Source: Lindgomyces ingoldianus
Taxonomy: Eukaryota > Ascomycota > Dothideomycetes > Pleosporales > Lindgomycetaceae
Assembly: GCF_010093535.1 (NCBI RefSeq)
Contig: NW_022985220.1
Span: 257,925 to 321,924 of the forward strand
DNA length: 64,000 nt
Direction of reading: 5' to 3'
The first letter of the stretch is position 1; the number at the start of each line of letters is the position of its first letter. Positions 32,637-43,777 of the stretch are shown here, one piece after another. Position numbers and translations under genes: made by a program. Under the pieces are notes generated by a model. It had not been told where the DNA came from, ran no database searches, and saw nothing but the letters and a program-made list of their open reading frames with translations.

Positions 32637-35600
32637 GGCAGGCGATATATTGTGATGGAAAGTTATTGCAGGAGTAAAGAAAATAGCATCTGCAGATGGT
32701 TGGACGAAAGTATAGTATGCGTAAAAAGAATATACAAAGGGACGAGGGGCAAATCTCAATGGAGAATGGAAAAGTGCGTCAAGGTGGGTATTATTTAGCT
32801 GTAAGAGAGCTTGGCCCCAGTTGAGATAAGATCAGGGCTGGGAACAAGGGCTCTGATGTGCCAAGGGGTTGCATCCAAAATACCGCGGCAGGATGCACGC
32901 TAGGATATTAAAAGCGCGAGTCTGGCATCGTGAGATGCTGGGAGGGAGCAGTGGTTGCTGGCAGGCTGGCAGCAGGCCAGTGCCCGCATGTTCAGCGCTC
33001 CCTGCAGGTGTGAAGCTTCGGTCTGTGGCGAGCAAAGGCCTTGGGGACCAGGCGCAGAGACCTAGCGCACCCCACACGCTGCGGCGAATTGGCAGGCCGA
33101 GGACCAGCAAAAGGGCCTGAGGGTTACATCGCCTTCGCTTCTTGCACCCTGGAGGTGTTGGATGGTGGATGCACGCAAGACGGAGCGTGATGGGCGATGC
33201 GAGGGTGCGGAGGGTGCAGAGAGGCCAGGGCCGAGTGCTGCACGCCACTGACGAGCCGGCGAATCAAGGCGCGAGGGCGTGATGATCCACTGCCGTCCAG
33301 CAGCGGCCGCTACCTCGGAGCTCACAACGGCCTCAGCCATACAGCGGGCGAGCTGTCGAGTCCGCTGCCGCGCAAGGTCATGGCCGCTAATGTGGTTGCT
33401 CGGCCTGCGAGCCTCTGCGAAGCCACTGCTGCCACCTCCCGAAAGCCTCTCACGCCCACCCCCCTTCAGGACTAGGCGGCCTAGAATCTGCGAATCGCAG
33501 CGTGTAGAGTGCGAGCGGAGCCGACCGACGAGATCGAGTGTGGATTTCGTCGCGACGGGCGCCTGCAAACGAAGGCTTTAGGGGCTGCACCGAACGCTGT
33601 ATGGAAACAGCAAAACTTCTAGCTTCCTTCGCTCGTCCTTCGGTGAGGCCAGCGGCACGCGCTCATCTGTCACTGTACGTAAGGAACAGCCGCTCAACTC
33701 CCAACACCCCCGCAAGCCAACATCGTCGCGCCCAGCGAGCGATCGGCGGCGTCTAGGGGAAGAGTCCTCCTGAACAGACCTAGGCGTCCAATGAACTTGC
33801 TCTCCGCGGAACGCCTGCTGGCGAGGAGCGTAGGCGTGCGAACACCTGCTCGGCCTTGATTGTGATGGAAGGGCAAAAGATGACGCTCGCTCTGGGCGAT
33901 GGAGGCTTCGGGAGATGAACGTCCCGTCCTCCCCTCACCACTGCCAGGTCGCCCGTTGCAATCGTACATGGCTTGGATGCACCCTCATCCGGTATTGTTC
34001 CTGCTCGTCCTTCTGCTCCGCAGAAATGTCTTGGCGATCCGCTCCGCTGGGTCTCTCTTCGTGATAACGCCAGAACAGGCCCTGATGAAAACATGATATG
34101 ACCATCGTCATCCTCCATAGCAATCACACCCCCACGGCCCTGAGACCAGCCGTTGTTCGTCGAAGTTCTGCCGGCGCGATATCGCTATTGAGAGCAAACT
34201 CATCGGCACCGCGCTACCTCCTTAAATTCAGGCCCTATCCTGATTCTATCTTCTGTCTGCACGCCGTGTGCCGAATGATGATCGTTGATCACGCAGCCAA
34301 TGCGCGACCAGCCTTTGCATCATGGCCCTCACCAGTCGTCGCGTCAACTTTCTTCTTCTACGCCCAGGTGATTTCATGTGTCGCTGGCGTGCGTCCCGTC
34401 GCCATTGGCATCGACTTTCTGTCTGTTGCAACAGCCACATTGTGCGCCGCGCACGATTTGCTTTTCTGCCGCTTGTTCTCCAATCGTGCCTCCGCCTTCC
34501 ACCGAGGAACCTTTCGTTTGGGACGTGCACGTGAGACCGCAGGTGAGACCGCATCGGGGACAAGGACAAACTCGGGCACACCTACAGTGGGGGACTGCAG
34601 GCGAAAGCGCTGGGACAAATCAGCTGTTTGTTCTTACTTAACAGTGCCCATCAGCAGATGATTACCTCTGGTGCAAGGACAGGCCTCCCCTATCCTCGAA
34701 TGCTGTTAACCGTCTGTACCTGAAGCGGCGCGATTCCAAATGATCTGGCACCTCTGCCGCTATTCAAGCCTGCGGGGTAAGTGGTTGCCAGGGTTCGATC
34801 CTCGCCCTCGGTCTTCTGTCATTGTGATATTCCGGTGTAGATTTCCGAGGACTGCTCCACTAGATCCTCTGGAGAGAATGGAGTGGAGTTCAGCTTCTGA
34901 AGAAATATACCATTTTACCCGACAGCAGTAAAGCGAATGCGAATCCTCCTAAGCCCTGGTCAACGCAGCCTTTCCCCAAGGTTTAGCTCGCTATCATAGA
35001 GCCGCATGGAGGGATCGGGCCAGTCTTGCATTCCGGCAACGACGGCAACCAAATCGCTAGTGCTGCTGAGCTTCTGTGGTTAGGCGATGCTTGCCTATTC
35101 GAAGCAAGATAGCCCTTGTTTGACTTTTTGCTTTTATATTAACCCCTGTTTAACAATAGCCAAAGATGCAATGACCCTAGGAGGATCAAATAATGCAGAC
35201 TGTCGACTTGGAGTGCTCGTAGCACTCCATCCTGGAGTACATTCAGCCCAATTTTGTGTTTTATAGTTCCTCCGTAGACTCAATCATGAACGACCACTCA
35301 GCAACCTAGGCGGCATTAAGGTCGCCCTACGCTATAAACCTAGTCTAAATTTTCCGGCGATGTCCTTGTTGCAAGGCATCGCTTCAAGATATCGATAACG
35401 TCGCTTCGAATGGTCGTGATAAATCTAATTAGATTGGTGCTAGCGAATCTTGATCTTCAGAGATCTTGAGGTGACCTTAGATACGGTCGTCGTCATAAAT
35501 ATCCAAAGCCAGAAGCCGTCTAGAGAACCATCACCTTCCGGGAATTCGGTGCGAAGTTGCAGCCTGTGGATAAATCAGCAACGTTCCTAGAGTTCTTAAC

Positions 35601-35640
35601 AATTAAACCTCTAGCTTGCTTAGCTAACTTAGCTTAGATA
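32637..35640. other. GC-rich upstream region grading into AT-rich DNA, no gene
   Basis: Promoter side of the Zn2Cys6 gene. From 32,800 to 34,650 the DNA is GC-rich with many overlapping open frames on both strands (up to 187 codons), none with a recognisable domain. Such crossed frames are expected by chance in GC-rich DNA. From about 35,100 the composition falls, and it collapses to TA-rich DNA at about 35,600, which marks the border of the transposon block. Confidence 0.5.
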
Positions 35641-35675
35641 AATATTATCTAACTTTATATATTATATCTTCTTTA

Positions 35676-36152
35676 ATGTACACTATAGGCGAGTTGCTTA
35701 CACACCTAAGTTGCTTACTTTTACTAAGACTACACTAAACTACTCTTTTTACACTAATGCATTCCTAATAATACTACTTAGATGTGTTAAAAAAATGCTA
35801 AATGTAGCTTACACTTTAGGCATTTAAATAAAATGTAATACTTTTTACGTAATGTACTATAGCTATGTATAAAGTTTTTTAAAAAATAATAAATAACTAA
35901 TCACGTATACTACAGGCAAGTTGCTTACACACCTAAGTTGCTTACTTTTACTAAAACTACACTACACTACTTTTTCTACACTAATATATTTCTAATAACA
36001 CTACTTAAACATATTAAAAGAATATTAAATATAGCTTATGCTTTAAACTTTTAAATAAAACATAACACTTTCTAAGTTATATTTTATAGCTATCTATAAA
36101 GTCTTTTAAAAGATAATAAGTAACTAACACACTAGATAACTTTTTTAAGCTA
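35676..36152 (+). mobile_element. Two truncated left ends of the Tc1-type TIR family, one after the other
   Basis: The terminal sequence of the family (a GTAC...TATAGGC end followed by gagttgcttacacacc) occurs at 35676 after a TA and again at 35903. Each copy continues for about 225-250 bp, matching the right arm of the complete element at 40517-42382 in reverse complement, and then stops. The second copy interrupts the first. Neither has an opposite end here, so both are fragments. Confidence 0.7.
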
Positions 36153-36182
36153 ATGTCGCGTACACTAAGAGCCTTGGCTAGG

Positions 36183-36233
36183 GCTTAGAGCCTAGGGCGC
36201 AGCTTAGAGCCTAGGGCGCAGCTTAGGATCTAG
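36183..36233. repeat. 19-bp tandem repeat
   Basis: A 19-bp unit (gcttagagcctagggcgca) occurs twice in a row at 36183-36220, and a third partial copy follows. It sits directly next to the LTR that starts at 36243 and is much richer in GC than its surroundings. Confidence 0.75.
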
Positions 36234-36242
36234 AGATATTAT

Positions 36243-36532
36243 TGTAACAGCACAGGCAAGACAATAGGTCTAAATGCGGTGGGAATCCACTTAGAGGCAT
36301 ATAGGAGTGCGTGGGGACTTAGAACCTAGGAATGCTATTAACACCTATAGGCCTTGTACAAAAGAATATTAGAAAACTACTAAGCTAGCTAAGAGAAAAG
36401 GTGCAACTAAATACATAAGAGAATAAAGGTAACTACAGAGGACAGAGTTAAGTTATAGTTAGAGCTAATATAAAAACCCTTTAGATAAGATCTAAGTAAC
36501 CTAAGATAAAATAATTTATAAGAATTATTACA
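36243..36532 (-). repeat. 3' LTR of Gypsy element G1
   Basis: A 290-bp block begins TGTAAC and ends ATTACA. It matches 40136-40424 (same orientation) and 59968-60264 (opposite orientation) apart from transitions. On the minus strand it is preceded by a purine tract (AAAAGAGAGAGTAG, 36546-36533), the expected polypurine primer beside a 3' LTR. This sets the element on the minus strand. Confidence 0.8.
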
Positions 36533-38651
36533 CTACTCTCTCTTTTATAAGCTAATAGTCTTTATTTATAGTATATAAAAAATATTTAAAACTAATTTAA
36601 AACTAATTTAAATAAAATATAATAAAGTATAACTTTTTAATAAAAAAAGTTATTACTAAAAAAAACTAGACTAAAAACTTAATATAAATATAATGCCTTT
36701 ATTATAATGTTTTTATTTAGTAGTAATTAGTAGTATAGTTATTATTAATATAGTAAATTTATTATTTATAGTAATAAGTGTTTACTTACTTTACTTATAT
36801 AGTTTAGTTAATGTAGTTTATTTTCTTTTTAGCTATTATTTAAATCTCTACTATATAAGTATTATTATGCACCTAACATTCTATAGCTTAGTCTACTAAC
36901 TAATTATAGCATTAAGAAAATTACTATGCTGCTTTACCTCTCTTCTAGAGCTTTTTTAAAGGTGTTTTAAGTTATCTACTTTTAAGCTGCCTACACTTTT
37001 ACTTATAGCCTTTAAGTTAAGTTTTTTTTATTAGTTTTTTAAATTAAAAAAATATAAATATTACACTTTATATAATAAAAAATATAACTTTATATAAATA
37101 TAGTTTAATACTACTAAGGTATAGTTTACTAACATATGTATAAGTTTTTTTATATTATAAATTTTTTTTTTGTCTTTTAAAGCTATTTTAAGCTATAGGC
37201 AGCAGCCTAAAACATAAAAAGTAAAAAAAATAAAAAAAAAAGCTTTTAAAGCTATTTTAAAGTTTACTTAAAACCTAGTATAAGTAGTGTAGGTTATAAA
37301 AAGTTAGAAAGCTAGTCTTTTTATAGCTAGTGTTTAAGTAGCTTTATTCTACTAAAATACTAAGCTACTTTATTAAGTTTTAGCTTTAAAAGCTTTAGTG
37401 TTTAACTTTTAAGTAAATATTATAGCGCTTTTAGGCAGCTAAAGATAAAGTAAAGAGAGTTTAAAAAAAGTCTAAAAGAAAAAAAAAAAGTAAAATTTCT
37501 TTTTTTAAAAGTATTTAATAGCTTACTATTAGACTTTTCTAGCACTATATCTATAAAGTTATAACACTATTATGTATAACTATAAATTAACTTTTTATTT
37601 ATATAACTTTATTATTTACTAAGTAATCTATACTTTTTACACTAGCTTTAAAAGCCTTAATCTACTTATATAAAGCTTTTAAAAGTTTTAGCTAATTTAA
37701 ATGCTTATTATAAAAAGCTTTTAGTTTATAAAAAGAACTTATAAAATTTAAAGCTTTATACTAAACTAAATTAAAGTTATGTTTTACTTATTTTACTTTA
37801 TACTTAAGTATTTTTTAGTAAAGCTTACTAGTAAGTATTTTTTTTACTTTTTACTTCTCTACTTTATTAATAGTAATTTTAGAGAGTTTTAAAAGTTCTT
37901 ATTTTAAAAGTTAATTTTAAAGGTCTTTATCAAGTATATTTAGTGTAAAGATGTTATATATCTTTAACTTTAAAAGTAGCGTTAAGTAGTATAAGTTTCT
38001 AACTTATTTAAGTACTTTAAAAAAGCCTTTTTATTACTTAAATAGTTTTTAGCTAGGTTTTTAAATAGCTAAGTTCTTAATATTTAAGTAGACTATATTA
38101 CTAACCTTTTAGTTAACTAGCTAGTAGTAGTAGTTAACTATAGTTTACATCTAATTTTAGGCCTTTTTAATATAGGTCTTAGCTAACTTCTAAGCTGTAT
38201 GTATGTAGGTTACTAATGCTATAGCATTTTTATAATTTTACTTATCTATAGCTATAATAAATTTTATAAAATGTTTTTAGTTCTAGCTTTAACATAGTTT
38301 AAAGCTATATAAAACTTAATATAAAAATATTTTAATAGTTACATAAAGCAAAGTTATCTAAGCCTAATTAATTAAAAGTAGTAAGAAACTCTAGTTATTT
38401 TAGTAAAAAAATATAAAAAGCCTTAGTTTTTAATTTATATACTTATTTATAATTTTAGTTTAGCTATTTATTTTTTTATAATAAGTAGTAAAAAGTTTAA
38501 CTTTTACACTTAAAATTTAATAAAATTTAGACTAAAAACTAGATATAAACTAAAGTTTTTAGTTAAAGATAATAGTCTTAAGTGTGTAGCTAAAATAGTA
38601 TACTTATTAAATAAATAAAGTAGCTATTTCTTAGGCATTAATTATTTTATA
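36533..38651 (-). mobile_element. Gypsy chromovirus relic G1: integrase and chromodomain end
   Basis: Read on the minus strand through stop codons, this is the 3' end of a Ty3/Gypsy pol gene. At about 38,620-38,300 the integrase core can be followed, including a degraded form of the conserved segment normally centred on a QTDGQTE motif. At about 38,130-37,940 the C-terminal integrase module shows VYLNIKNLAI and FFKVLK. At about 37,900-37,620 a chromodomain-like stretch follows (KVEKILTSKLY, then a YKVK core). A long untranslated tail leads to the 3' LTR. The 5' part is missing; the frame is interrupted at 38652 by the TIR element C. Many Asp/Glu/Gly positions appear as Asn/Lys/Arg, as expected of G-to-A change. 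The region 36,635 to about 38,020 is repeated at 42,400-43,777. Confidence 0.75.
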
Positions 38652-40135
38652 ACGTACTTTACAGGCAAGTTGCTTACACACCTAAGTTACTTACTTTTAC
38701 TAAAACTCTACTAAACTACTTTTTCTACACTAATGCATTTCTAATAACACTACTTAGATGTGCTAAAAAAAATGTTAGATATAGCTTATACTTTAAGCTT
38801 TTAAATAAGATATAAAGCTTTTAAAGAAACATACTATAGCTATATATAAAGTCTTTTAAAAAATAATAAATAACTATAGCACTAGATAACTTGTATAAGC
38901 TAATTTTATAGCTAACTTATAAAGGCTAGGTAATAAGAAGAAGTAGGTAATTATTAAAACTATACTTAAGCTATATGCGTAAGAATTTTCCCCTTAAATA
39001 GTATTTATAGCTAATATAGCTAATTCTTTACACACTAAGCATAATCTAGGCTATATTAGCATAAACTAGCCTAGTATGTTTATAAAGTGTTATTTAAAGC
39101 TTAAAGTAAAGTTTTAAGTGTAAGTATAGTTAATAAATATTTAGCTTATAATAAAGCCTATTTTACTAAAGTTGTACATTGTAAGGCCGGGATAGCGCTT
39201 ACGTGTAAGGCCGAGATGGTGCTTACGTGCGACAGGTATATATACTATTCTGTACGCAATAATTAACTGTTAGTTAATTATTTACACCTTTTTAGTTGTA
39301 TTAGCGTAGTAGTACAGAGCTCTGTCTTTACATAATAATTAACTAATAATAAGGACAGTTGCGCGTTTAACCTACACTTTAGTCAGCTTTAAGCTAGTTT
39401 TTAGACTAAAACATAAGGCAGCCTCTTCTAGCGCCACATTGTTGCTGCTAGAAGGTCTAGTGTATATAGCTTAGCTAGCGTGGGCTACTAAGCGTTGTTA
39501 TTTATCCCGCGCCTCTAGGCCGCAGGTGGTCAGCCTCTGGCCGGTAACCGAGACATGCGCATAGGCGCCTCTAAGCTGCGGGTAGGTCATGTGACGCCTG
39601 GGACATGCGTCTGCTAAGAAGGGGGATAATGTAAGGCTAGGATAGCGCTTACGTGTAAGGCCAAGATGGTGCTTACGTGCGACAGGTATATATACTATTC
39701 TGTACGCAATAATTAACTGTTAGTTAATTATTCGCACCTCTTTAGTTGTATTAGCGTAGTGGTACAGAGCTCTGTCCTTACATACATGTTATTATTTTAA
39801 ATGCTATACTTAGCTCTAATATTCTTTATAAGGCTAAGCCTACTTTAAATTACTTTAAGACTTTTATAAAAAGCTTTTTTTATAGTTATACTATACATAA
39901 ATGTTACTTTAAGGTTTAAATAACACTTTCTAAACATACTAGGCTAGTTTATGCTAACATAGCCTAGATTATGCTTAGCGCGTAAAGAATTAGCTATATT
40001 AGCTATAAATGCTATTTAAGAGGAAAATCTTTATGTATATAGTATAAGTATAGTTTTAATAATTACCTACTTTTTTTTATTACTTAGCCTTTGTAAGTTA
40101 GCTATGGAATTAGCTTATAAAAGTTATCTAGTACT
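38652..40135. mobile_element. Fold-back TIR element C (Tc1-type family), interrupted by a TRIM
   Basis: The element begins after a TA with the family end ACGTACTTTACAGGCAAG. With the 603-bp TRIM at 39180-39782 and one copy of its TACAT target duplication removed, the rest is a long inverted repeat. The arm 38,880-39,179 pairs with 39,783-40,135 as an imperfect reverse complement. Both arms match the right arm of the complete element at 40517-42382, so C looks like a derivative built from two copies of one end. Its own right end is lost where the G2 LTR begins at 40136. No coding potential is seen. Confidence 0.65.
39180..39782 (+). mobile_element. Complete TRIM-like (miniature LTR) element
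   Basis: Two direct repeats of 153 bp (39180-39332 and 39630-39782) start TGTAAGG and end TTACA. They enclose only 297 bp of non-coding, GC-rich DNA. A purine tract AAGAAGGGGG followed by ATAA lies directly before the right repeat, where a polypurine tract should be. The 5-bp sequence TACAT flanks the element on both sides (39175-39179, 39783-39787), and the empty site is visible at 41,803-41,815 in a related copy. The eight differences between the repeats are all transitions. Each LTR holds an internal 24-bp duplication ending gcttacgtg. The size and the absence of coding capacity fit a terminal-repeat retrotransposon in miniature. Confidence 0.8.
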
Positions 40136-40424
40136 TGTAACAGCGCAGGCAAGACAATGGGTCCGAATGCGGTGGGAATCCACTCAGAGGCATATAGGAG
40201 TGCGTGGGGACTCTAAACCTGGGAATGCTATTAACATCTATAGGCCTTATACAAAAGAATATTAGAAAACTACTAAGCTAGCTATAAAGTAAGGTGCAAC
40301 TAAATACATAAGAGAATAGAAGTAACTGCAGAGGACTAGGTTAAGTTATAGTTAGGGCTAATACAGAGACCCTTTAGATAGGATCTAAGCAACCTAAGAT
40401 AGAATAATTTATAGAATTATTACA
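40136..40424 (-). repeat. 3' LTR of Gypsy element G2
   Basis: A 289-bp copy of the same LTR family as 36243-36532, TGTAAC...TTACA. It is followed on its right by the same internal sequence, including the minus-strand purine tract AAAGAGGGGAGTAG. It interrupts element C. No clear target-site duplication can be read because the far end of G2 is missing. Confidence 0.8.
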
Positions 40425-43400
40425 CTACTCCCCTCTTTATAAGCTAATAGTCTTTATTTATAGTATTTAAAAAGTATTTAAAACTACTTTAAAACTAATT
40501 TAAATAAGATATAATAACGTACTTCATAGGCGAGTCGCTCACACACCCGAGTTGCTTACTTTTGCCAAGACCCTACCCCAACAAACTCTATTATAGCCCA
40601 TAACAACCCGCTCTAGCACTATATAGTATAGTACAGCCTAGAATATTATTTAGATACTACTTCTACTTCTTACTTACACATTTGCGTGTTATGCCTAGTC
40701 TAATTGCACTGTCTGCAGCGCCTTTAGAATAGCTTACTTACTTTAGCTTACACCTGCTTCTTTACCTTCTTTTTATTACTGCGCGCCTTAAACTTCTTTA
40801 GAGCTATTAAGTGTAGGCTTTTTTAAATTATTAAAGTTTTTTCTGCTTTAATCTACTTTCTTTTATATAATTTATGTTATGTAGTAGCTTTATTAGCTGC
40901 TTAAAGCTTAGTAATTTCTTATTACACTAACACTAGCTTATATGTAATTATTGCTGCCCTTTTTAAGACTTTTTTAAACACTTTAACTATAAAAGTTAGT
41001 AAACTATTTATATACTTTTAAATTCTTATTTTTATAAGCATTAATTATAACTTAAGTTCTAAAGTATTACTTAGGGTTTACAACTACTAGGGCTTATTAT
41101 ATACAGGTAGTAGTAGTAATAGAGTATGCAACTTTACATTAAGGCCTATTATAACTTATTATAAGTTAAAAGAAACTAATTTAGCGCCTTAAAACTCTTT
41201 TTAGATATTACTAAAAGTAATTATAGCATTATAAGCTACTTTAAAGCATAGTAGAAACTTTATTTTTATAATATAAGTAATCTAGTTACGCATAAAGTTT
41301 TTAGCTTAGCGCTTATACACTTTCTTTAAAAAAGTAAAACAACCCACATTAAGTAGCTATAAAAGGTGTAATAAGTAAAAAGGCATATAAATAGTAATAA
41401 TCTTATTATCTTTATAGTATTACTAGAAATAAAGTAAGTTATAGCTTTTATAGCTATTAATAACTAGTAGATAGTAGCTACTAACAGTACACTTTTTTAT
41501 ATGCATGTTAAAGTGCTTTAACTAGTCTAGACTAAGCTAATTAGTAGTCTAGCTATGCTTAAAGATTATAATAACTTAATTTTAAAGTAGATTTTCCTTT
41601 TTATACTAGTTTAAAAAGTAGTTACCACCCTAAAAGATAATAAAAAGCAGAATAGCCTACTTTTTAGCATTAATGCCCTAGATAGCTGTTGTTTACTTCT
41701 AGTTACCTAGCTAAACTGCTTTTAGCTATCTTTATCTCTCTAAACTTATAATAACTGCTTTAGTAGATATTTAGCCTATTATAAACTTTATTTTATTAAA
41801 GTTGTACATGTTATTATTCTAGATACTATACTTAGCTTTAATATTCTTTATAAGGTTAAACTAGCTTTAAATTACTACAGAATTTTTATAAAAAGCTTTT
41901 TTATAGTTATACTTACACTTAAACTTTACTTTAAGCTTTAAGTAACACTTAATAAATATATTAAGCTAGTTTATGCTAATATAGCCTATATTACACTTAG
42001 TGTGTAAAGAATTAGCTATATTAGCTACAGCTACTAGCTAAAGGGGAAATCCTTACGCATCTAGCTTAAGTATGTGCTAAATAATTACCTACTTTTTATT
42101 ATTATCTAGCTTTTATAAGTTAGCTGTATAATTAGCTTAGAAAAGTTGTTTAGTGTGTTAGTTACTTATTATCTTTTAAAAGACTCTATAGATAGCTATA
42201 GCATGTTAGTTAAAAAGTGTTACATTTTATTTAAAAGCCTAGAGTGTAAGCTACATCTAACATTCTTTTAACACATTTAATTAGTGTTGTTAAGAATGCA
42301 TTAGTGTAGAAAAAGTAGTGTAGTAGAGTCTTAGCAAAAGTAAGCAACTTAGGTGTGTAAGCAACTTGCCTATAAAGTACATTAAGTATAACTATCTTAA
42401 CTAAAAAATTTTGTTACTAAGAATTAAACTAAAAACCTAATACTAATATAATGCCTTTATTATAATATTTTTATTTAGTAGTAACTAGTAGTGTAGTTAT
42501 TATTAATATAGCAAATTTATTATTTATAGTAATAAGTATTTACTTGTCTTACTTACATAGTCTAGTTAATGTTATTAGTTTTTTTTTTTAGCTATTATTT
42601 AAATCTTTACTTTATAAGTATTATTATACACTTAACATTTTATAGCTTAGTCTACTAACTAATTATAGTATTAAAAAAATTACTATGCTGCTCTACCTCT
42701 CTTCTAAAGCCTTTTTAGAGGTGTTTTAAGTTATTTACTTTTAAGCTACCTACACCTTTACTTATAGCCTTTAAGTTAAGTTCTTTTATTAGTCCTTTAA
42801 ATTAAAGAAATATAAATATTATACTTTACATAATAAAAAATGCAACTTTATATAAATATAGTTTAATACTACTAAGGTATAGTTTACTAACACATGCATA
42901 GGTTTTTTTATATTATAAATTTTTTTTTTAGTTCTTTAAAGCTATCTTAAGCTATAGGTAGTAGCCTAAAATATAAAAAGTAAAAAAAAATAAAAAAAAG
43001 CTTTTAAAGCTATTTTAAAGTCTACTTAGAACTTAGTGTAAGTAGCATAAGTTATAAAGAGCTAAAAGGCTAGGCTTTTTATAGCTAGTGTTTAGGTAGC
43101 TTTATTCTACTAAAACACTAAGCTACTTTGTTAAGTTTTAGCTTTAAAAGCTTTAGTATTTAACTTTTAAGTAAACATTACAGCGCTTTTAAGTAGCTAA
43201 GAATAAAGTAAAAGAAGTTTAAAAAAAGTCTAAAAAAAATTAAAAAAAATTAAAAGTGTTTAATAGCTTACTATTAAACCTCTCTAGCACTATATCTATA
43301 AAGTTATAATACTATTATATATAACTATAAATTAACTTCTTACTTTTATACTTTATTATCTACTAAGTAATTTATGCCTTTTATACTAGCTTTAAAAGCC

Positions 43401-43777
43401 TTAATTTACTTATATAAAGCCTTTAAAAGTTCTAGCTAATTTAGATACTTATTATAAAAAGCTTTTAGTTTATAAAAAAAACTTATAAAATTTAAAGCCT
43501 TATACTAAACTAAATTAGAGTTATGTCTTACTTATTTTACTTAGTACTTAAGTATTTTTTTAGTAAAGCTTACTAGTAAGTATTTTCTTTACTTTTTACT
43601 TTTTTACTTTATTAATAGTAATTTTAGAGAGTTTTAAAAGTTTTTATTTTAAAAGTAGATTCTAAGAGTCTTTATAAAGTATATTTAGTGTAAAGACATT
43701 ATGTATCTTTAACTTTAAAAGTAGCTTTAAGTAGTATAAGTTTTTTACTTATTTAAGTACCTTAAAAAGGCTTTTTT
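40425..43777 (-). mobile_element. Gypsy chromovirus relic G2, split by a Tc1-type element
   Basis: The internal 3' part of a second copy of the G1 family, on the minus strand. It runs from 40425 to 40516, is interrupted by the DNA transposon at 40517-42382, and resumes at 42383 up to 43777. There it breaks off against unrelated sequence. It matches G1 from the LTR through the tail to the chromodomain-like and C-terminal integrase region. Joining the two parts restores the order seen without interruption in G1. It carries stop codons throughout. Confidence 0.75.
40517..42382 (-). mobile_element. Complete Tc1/mariner-type (pogo/Fot1-like) element D
   Basis: The element is 1,866 bp long, flanked by TA on both sides (40515-40516, 42383-42384), with terminal inverted repeats of more than 50 bp that start ACGTACTT/ATGTACTT...TATAGGC. 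Its size and TA target fit the Fot1/pogo group. Near 40,690-40,740 on the minus strand a Cys/His tail is readable (CRQC, then HNTQMC), with the C-x2-C-x4-H-x4-C spacing found at the end of many fungal pogo-like transposases. The rest of the frame is destroyed by stops. The empty insertion site is preserved at about 36,620 in G1. Confidence 0.75.

Noticed and set aside
32832..34661. Many open frames of 60-187 codons on both strands
   Set aside because: They overlap each other in GC-rich DNA, have no recognisable domain, no introns joining them into a larger product and low-complexity Arg/Ser/Pro composition. They are best explained as chance frames.
34770..34810. A GGTTCGATCC stretch that looks like a tRNA T-arm
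   Set aside because: The flanking bases do not form a full T-stem, and no matching D-arm, anticodon arm or acceptor stem can be folded around it on either strand.
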